A DNA stretch of 19,173 bases from Clostridiales bacterium. Lineage in GTDB: Bacteria; Bacillota; Clostridia; Lachnospirales; WRAX01. Below, one piece after another: positions 15,391-19,173 of this stretch. Made by a program: the position numbers and the translations under genes. The stretch spans positions 1 through 19,173 of the forward strand of contig JAISVU010000282.1 in NCBI GenBank assembly GCA_031271375.1, in the 5' to 3' direction. The notes under the pieces are model-generated. The model was not told the DNA's origin. It worked only from the letters and a program-made list of their open reading frames with translations, and did not search any database. Every line of letters begins with the position of its first letter. The stretch's first letter is position 1.

Positions 15391-15480
15391 CTAGAGCCGA
15401 GATAAAGAAGGGCCGAGAACCGAGATAGTTACGTTTGGAAGGATATGTCCTTTTATGTAACCTTCTTGGCTCTTGGCTCC
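15388..15480 (+). repeat. Stop-codon-linked GCCGAGA repeat, possible terminator
   Basis: Directly after the oxidoreductase stop, TAACTAGAGCCGAGA and the following block to GATAGTTAC repeat the sequence found in the groEL-linked array. Here the right arm is present too: GTAACCTTCTTGGCTCTTGG (from about 15459) pairs imperfectly with the left arm over about 23 bp, with an inner AAGGA-tatg-TCCTT hairpin. It probably folds as an RNA hairpin and may end transcription of the Mo enzyme. Confidence 0.7.
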
Positions 15481-15501
15481 AGAAAGTTTGGGAGAAATAC
15501 T

Positions 15502-15966
15502 GTGGAGATACAGCTGATAAAAGCCGGCATGAGTGATTGCGCGGATATACACCGGATGCAGGCGGCTGCCTTTGAAGCGCTTCTCGATAAGTACCAGGAT
15601 TTTGACACCAGCCCCGGCGCCGAGCCGGTTAAAAAGATCGAGCAGCGGATGGCGCAAGAAAACTGCACATACTATCTTGTATGCTTGAACGATGTCAAAA
15701 TCGGCGCGGTCAGGGTTGTAAAAATCAATGAAGACACGTTCAGAATCTCGCAGATGTTTATTTTGCCGGAATATCAGGGGAAAGGATACGCCCAGCAGGC
15801 GATTGCGCTCGCGGAATCGTTTCATCCGCAAGCGAAACACTGGACGCTGGATACGATAAAGCAGGAGGCAAAGCTGTGTCATCTCTATGAAAAAATGGGA
15901 TACAGGCCAACCGGGACGCAAAAACATATCAAGGACGGAATGGATTTGCTAGACTACGCGAAATAG
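15502..15966 (+). CDS. GNAT family N-acetyltransferase
   Basis: A 154-residue acetyl-CoA-dependent N-acetyltransferase. Residues about 78-92 give the strand before the cofactor site, and ILPEYQGKGYAQQAIA (about 93-108) is the acetyl-CoA pyrophosphate-binding motif A (Q-G-K-G-Y-A). HLYEKMGYRPTG near the end is the usual GNAT C-terminal motif. The substrate is unknown. The open frame continues 19 codons upstream into the GCCGAGA repeat; the GTG at 15502 is preferred because GGGAGAA lies 5 bases before it and the domain starts there. A decayed copy of its 3' end lies at 16823-16875, after the next gene. Confidence 0.82.
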   Translation: MEIQLIKAGMSDCADIHRMQAAAFEALLDKYQDFDTSPGAEPVKKIEQRMAQENCTYYLVCLNDVKIGAVRVVKINEDTFRISQMFILPEYQGKGYAQQAIALAESFHPQAKHWTLDTIKQEAKLCHLYEKMGYRPTGTQKHIKDGMDLLDYAK

Positions 15967-16031
15967 GCATAGTCCTCTTACCTTCTATTTGAGAAGTGAC
16001 GGGGATTTATATTTCGGAGGATATCTACAGG

Positions 16032-16826
16032 GTGGATACTAATAAAAAAGTAAGGGACTTCTATACGGAAATAAATGAGGATACACGTACCGAGCATGAA
16101 AATTTGGAGTTTCTGCGCTCTAAAATCATTATTTCACGCTATCTTTACGCCTCTAATATGGTGGTAGCCGATATTGGCGGAGCAACGGGGGCATATTCGT
16201 TTTGGCTTGCCAGTCTGGGGCACAGGGTTCACTTACTCGATTTAATGGATAAACATATAGAGATTGCAAAGGGCAAGGAACGTCACAATGGGCTTAAACT
16301 GACTTCCTATTCCTGCGCGGACGCGCGTTCGCTGCCGTATGCGGATAACAGCATGGATATGGTATTGCTTATGGGCGCTTTATATCATCTGCACGCTGCT
16401 GATGACCGGCTTAAATGCCTGACGGAGGCGTTTCGGATTCTCAAAGACGATGGGATTATCCTGTGTACGATTGTGAACCGATATAATATGGCAATCGCCC
16501 CGTTCAAGTATAAAGTATTTGATGATTATGGCAAGGACTATATTCAAAAAGTGCTGGAAAATGGCATTCACAAAAAAGCAAGTTTCTATAATCATTCCCC
16601 GGACGCTCTCGCGGAAGAATTGACCGCCGCCGGATTTGAGGATATAAATTTAATTGCGGTTGAAGGCGTAGCGAACGCCTTTAGCGATAATAAAATCCCG
16701 GATGACGATAAGGAAGCAGAGAACCTTCTTTGGATTATAGAGCACACTGAGTCAATACCCGATCTTTTAGGCGTTTCAAGGAATATTATAGGTGTAGGGA
16801 AAAAACGGATAGCGCCGCGAGAATAA
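16032..16826 (+). CDS. Class I SAM-dependent methyltransferase
   Basis: A 264-residue Rossmann-fold methyltransferase. The SAM-binding motif I is VADIGGATGAYSFWLA (about 46-61), followed by HLLDLMDKHIEIAK (motif II acid), CADARSLPYADNSMDMVLLMGALYHL (motifs III-IV) and a C-terminal cap region. The substrate is unknown. Two starts are possible: GTG at 16032 with GGAGG 11 bases upstream, chosen here, or GTG at 15996, which adds 12 residues but has only a weak site. It lies 65 bases after the GNAT gene with no terminator seen between them, so the two may be co-transcribed. Its codon and base use appear more AT-rich than the Mo enzyme gene, hinting at a different origin. Confidence 0.82.
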   Translation: MDTNKKVRDFYTEINEDTRTEHENLEFLRSKIIISRYLYASNMVVADIGGATGAYSFWLASLGHRVHLLDLMDKHIEIAKGKERHNGLKLTSYSCADARSLPYADNSMDMVLLMGALYHLHAADDRLKCLTEAFRILKDDGIILCTIVNRYNMAIAPFKYKVFDDYGKDYIQKVLENGIHKKASFYNHSPDALAEELTAAGFEDINLIAVEGVANAFSDNKIPDDDKEAENLLWIIEHTESIPDLLGVSRNIIGVGKKRIAPRE

Positions 16827-16875
16827 AGCAAGAAGCGAAACTGGCCATCTATATTAAAAAAATGACTATCCAATT
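16823..16875 (+). pseudogene. Decayed relic of a GNAT gene 3' end
   Basis: From 16823 the sequence ATAAAGCAAGAAGCGAAACT repeats, with scattered changes, the GNAT gene at 15856-15875, and similarity continues through CATCTATAT to about 16870. In frame it reads IKQEAKL like the GNAT protein; a lost base then shifts the frame so that HLY is followed by a stop. It overlaps the methyltransferase stop codon. It looks like the tail of a second GNAT gene or a by-product of a duplication around the methyltransferase. Confidence 0.5.
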
Positions 16876-16921
16876 GCCTCATAATAGCTAAATATGCAAA
16901 GTTCTTCTCCTAACCTCTTTT

Positions 16922-17043
16922 CCTCCGTGTCTCTGTGCCTCTGTGTGAAATAATAAAAAATCACATGGAAGAGACTAAAACAGTGGCACACGGGACTCTC
17001 CTGCAAGCCGGATGTTTTTTTCTCACACGGAGGCACAGAGAGA
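16922..17043. repeat. CTCTGTG/CACAGAG inverted repeat, second copy
   Basis: Left arm CCGTGTCTCTGTGCCTCTGT (from 16925) and right arm CACACGGAGGCACAGAG (17024-17040) are inverted copies of the same family as 12276-12354. The loop is much longer here, about 75 bases, and holds a short T-tract (TTTTTTT near 17014). It fills most of the gene-free gap 16876-17125 between the methyltransferase and the membrane protein. Confidence 0.7.
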
Positions 17044-17125
17044 AAATAAAAATTAGTTTAGGGATTATTAGCCGTCTGGATAGCCATATTGAAAAATGGG
17101 ATATAATTGCCTCGTGGAGTTTGTT

Positions 17126-17737
17126 TTGATAGAGACGCTAAAAATTATCCGACCAATACCGGAGAAAAGTATTAAGAGAAACACATTATACGCTTTGTTT
17201 GTCGTTCTTTTAGGATTTGCTCTTGGATATATGGCAAAAGCCACAGACAGCATCTCGGTGGCGGGGGAAATTGGCAGCGATTTGGGTATATGGATATTTG
17301 TCGCTGCCTTGATTTGCGCTTTCAGCCGCACTCCCTTAATGGCGGCAGTCAATGCGCCGTTGTTTTTTCTATCCGTACTTTGCGCTTATTACCTATATGG
17401 ACAAATCGTTTTGGGATTTTTCCCAAAGGACTATTTTATGGGTTGGCTTGTTATATCATTACTGTCGCCAATCGGCGGATTCCTTTCCTGGCTTTCGCGA
17501 GGAAATGGCTGGAAGGCAAATATGTGTGCAGCGCTCCCTGTTTCTATTCTATTCGCATGGGGATGCCCTTTTTACTATACTTTCCAAATTCCGCTTATGC
17601 TTGATATGCTCTATGCCTTCATTTTGCTTATTGTTCTTCCGCGAGCATGGCGGGAGAAGGCGATTGCTCTGGGCATAGCGTGTGTTCTGGCTTTTATCAT
17701 CGTACAATCAGACTTACTGTCCTATTTACCTTTCTAA
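17126..17737 (+). CDS. Multi-pass membrane protein of unknown function
   Basis: About 203 residues with six or so hydrophobic helices: LYALFVVLLGFALGYMA, IWIFVAALICAF, a helix around PLFFLSVLCAYYLYG, GWLVISLLSPIGGFLSWL, a segment near VSILFAWGCPFYYTF, and two close to the C-terminus (YAFILLIVLPRAW, ALGIACVLAFIIV). No catalytic or transport motif is recognised. The N-terminus before the first helix is basic, suggesting it faces the cytoplasm. The start is uncertain: TTG at 17126 has GTGGAG 6 bases upstream, whereas ATG at 17096 lacks a ribosome site and overlaps a TATAAT (17102-17107) that might be the promoter. The DNA is AT-rich compared with the neighbouring metabolic genes. Confidence 0.65.
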   Translation: MIETLKIIRPIPEKSIKRNTLYALFVVLLGFALGYMAKATDSISVAGEIGSDLGIWIFVAALICAFSRTPLMAAVNAPLFFLSVLCAYYLYGQIVLGFFPKDYFMGWLVISLLSPIGGFLSWLSRGNGWKANMCAALPVSILFAWGCPFYYTFQIPLMLDMLYAFILLIVLPRAWREKAIALGIACVLAFIIVQSDLLSYLPF

Positions 17738-17846
17738 AAGTAGACGCAGTGGGTTAAAGTCTTCCACAAAAGCATTTTCTTTTTAGTAGCGCATCATAAA
17801 TCAAAGCTGTCATTAATAACGGCCCCGAGCCGCCCTACGGAGATAT

Positions 17847-19173
17847 ATGGACGAAGCTAAACGACTAATCACAGTATGTTTGGACAAAGAGGAGCCGTTC
17901 TGCGCTTCCGCCTGCCCCTTTCACTACGATACGCGAGAGTTCGCCGCGCGCCTTCGGCGAGGCAGCTTTAACGCGGCTTTCCGCCTTTTTGCCAACGCCG
18001 TCGGGTTTCCTTCCATCGTAACCGCGCTGTGTGATGAGCCCTGCAAGTCCGCCTGCCCCAGGACGAAGACCGACGCCGCCATTGAGTTAAGGCGACTTGA
18101 GCGGGCCGCATTAGACCACGCAGCGAACATAAAACCCAACAGCTACAACCTTCCGCCCAAAGACATTAAGATCGCGGTAATCGGGGCGGGGCTTGAGGGG
18201 CTTGGCTGCGCCTTGCGCCTGTGCAACCGCAAATATCAGATAACGCTATTCGAGAAAAGCGGGCGGATAGGCGGCTCTTTATGGGACAAGCTCCCGCCGG
18301 AAGTATTCTTAAACGACATCGAAACCCAGTTCATGTATGAACAATACACGCTGCGCCTTAATGAAGAAATAGACGGCCCGGAAACCCTTTCGGGTGATTT
18401 TGATTACGTATATATGGCGGCTGGGGCCGGTTCCGCCGGTTTAAGCGATATGGAGAAGCTGGCGAAGGGCCTCCGCGCCGCGGCTTTGATTGAGGGGTAC
18501 CTCAAAACCGGGGTTATGAAGCCGGACGAGCCGCATAAACCGACGCGGATGAAACTGGATCCCGCCGCGCTGTTCCCGGTTGAGCCTGCCGTCATTCACG
18601 GCGGCGCTTTAAGCAAGGACGAGGCCGTAACCGAGGCGAAACGCTGTATCGGCTGCCGTTGCGACGCCTGTTACAGGCATTGCGCGATGATGGCGTATTT
18701 CGACAAATTCCCGTCGCGCATTGCCGACGAAGTGGCCGTGACCGTGAACCCCGGCACCCTTGACGGCAACGGCACCGTGGCGACGCGCCTAATCTCCACC
18801 TGCAATCAATGCGGCCTCTGCGCCGAGGTTTGCCCCGAGGATATTGACGTGGGAGCTTTTCTGCGCGCAAGCCACAGCGCTATGCGGGAGAAAGGCGCGA
18901 TGCCCTGGGCCTTCCATGACTTCTGGCTGAGGGATATGGCTCAAGCCAGAGGCCCGGAATACGCCTTTCACGGCCTTATTGACGGGACGGATAAGAAACC
19001 CCGCTATTTATTCTTCCCCGGCTGTCAGCTGTCGGCCTCCGAGCCCCGGTACGCAACAGGCGCGTACCGCCTGCTCCTTCAAGCCGCCAGCGATACCGCG
19101 ATAGCCCTTGGCTGCTGCGGGGCTCCCGCCATATGGGCTGGGGATATGCCTTTAGCCGGGACGGTCTTTACGG
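17847..19173 (+). CDS. Fe-S/NAD(P)-binding oxidoreductase with CCG domain, 5' part
   Basis: Partial: 442 codons are open to the window end. Residues 11-71 form a Fer4_20-type domain as in the glutamate synthase small subunit (Cys11, 19, 23, 62, 66, 70). A Rossmann nucleotide-binding segment IAVIGAGLEGLG (109-120) follows, then TLFEKSGRIGG and a closing FDYVYMAAGAGS. Next come Fe-S ligands at Cys267, 270, 272, 275 and 279 and at Cys319, 322, 325 and 329 (CNQCGLCAEVCP). Last is the start of a heterodisulfide-reductase-type CCG domain: FFPGCQLSASEP with Cys393 and GCCGAP with Cys423-424. It probably carries electrons between NAD(P)H or ferredoxin and a partner; the Mop-type enzyme nearby is a candidate. 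ATG at 17847 has GGAG 4 bases before it. The flavin domain is unusually short. Confidence 0.82.
   Translation, partial: MDEAKRLITVCLDKEEPFCASACPFHYDTREFAARLRRGSFNAAFRLFANAVGFPSIVTALCDEPCKSACPRTKTDAAIELRRLERAALDHAANIKPNSYNLPPKDIKIAVIGAGLEGLGCALRLCNRKYQITLFEKSGRIGGSLWDKLPPEVFLNDIETQFMYEQYTLRLNEEIDGPETLSGDFDYVYMAAGAGSAGLSDMEKLAKGLRAAALIEGYLKTGVMKPDEPHKPTRMKLDPAALFPVEPAVIHGGALSKDEAVTEAKRCIGCRCDACYRHCAMMAYFDKFPSRIADEVAVTVNPGTLDGNGTVATRLISTCNQCGLCAEVCPEDIDVGAFLRASHSAMREKGAMPWAFHDFWLRDMAQARGPEYAFHGLIDGTDKKPRYLFFPGCQLSASEPRYATGAYRLLLQAASDTAIALGCCGAPAIWAGDMPLAGTVFT

Noticed and set aside
15445..15501. Longer N-terminus for the GNAT protein
   Set aside because: These codons lie in the repeat fused to the previous gene; GTG at 15502 has a proper ribosome site.
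16935..17129. 64-codon frame after the methyltransferase
   Set aside because: It is made mostly of the CTCTGTG/CACAGAG repeat and has no ribosome site.

Overview
The window looks like chromosomal DNA from an anaerobic, low-oxygen-adapted Firmicute, probably a Clostridia-type organism. The evidence is a perfect CIRCE operator in front of groESL, strong AGGAGG-type ribosome sites, frequent GTG starts, a Gram-positive-type Orn/Lys/Arg decarboxylase, a C_GCAxxG_C_C protein, and a molybdenum aldehyde oxidoreductase close to the Desulfovibrio gigas Mop type. The family or genus cannot be fixed from the sequence. No phage, plasmid, IS transposase, CRISPR, rRNA or tRNA was seen.

Layout. 1-2001 is on the minus strand. 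It holds the 5' end of a PatB/MalY-type C-S lyase/aminotransferase, behind its own promoter and a structured leader that looks like an attenuator, and upstream of it a two-gene unit (C_GCAxxG_C_C protein, then a TDT/TehA-family transporter, ATGA overlap). 2002-2437 has no gene and is packed with hairpins, including a 109-bp nested palindrome. 2438-4855 is a GH2 beta-mannosidase. 5255-7068 is a PLP decarboxylase followed by a small membrane-anchored protein with a possible LSm-like tail. A CTAG-rich inverted repeat then separates this unit from a convergent small helical protein gene (7144-7656, minus). 7756-9408 is a FliK-like protein with no other flagellar gene in sight. 9495-11534 is CIRCE-groES-groEL.

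11517-11883 is a tandem repeat whose unit includes the 3' end of groEL. It is followed by acpS (11899-12273) and a monocistronic-looking Mop-type aldehyde oxidoreductase (12469-15390). After that come a GNAT acetyltransferase, a SAM methyltransferase, a multi-pass membrane protein, and the first 442 codons of a large Fe-S/Rossmann/CCG-domain oxidoreductase (17847 to the window end). That last gene could pass electrons to or from the Mo enzyme, but this is only inference from proximity and domain types.

The most unusual material is between the genes. There are at least three kinds of repeat: CTAG/GCCGAGA elements fused to stop codons, CACAGAG/CTCTGTG inverted repeats, and the long palindrome at 2025-2133. 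There is also a riboswitch-like leader before the patB-like gene that matches no riboswitch class I can name. I found no convincing new defence or biosynthetic system.
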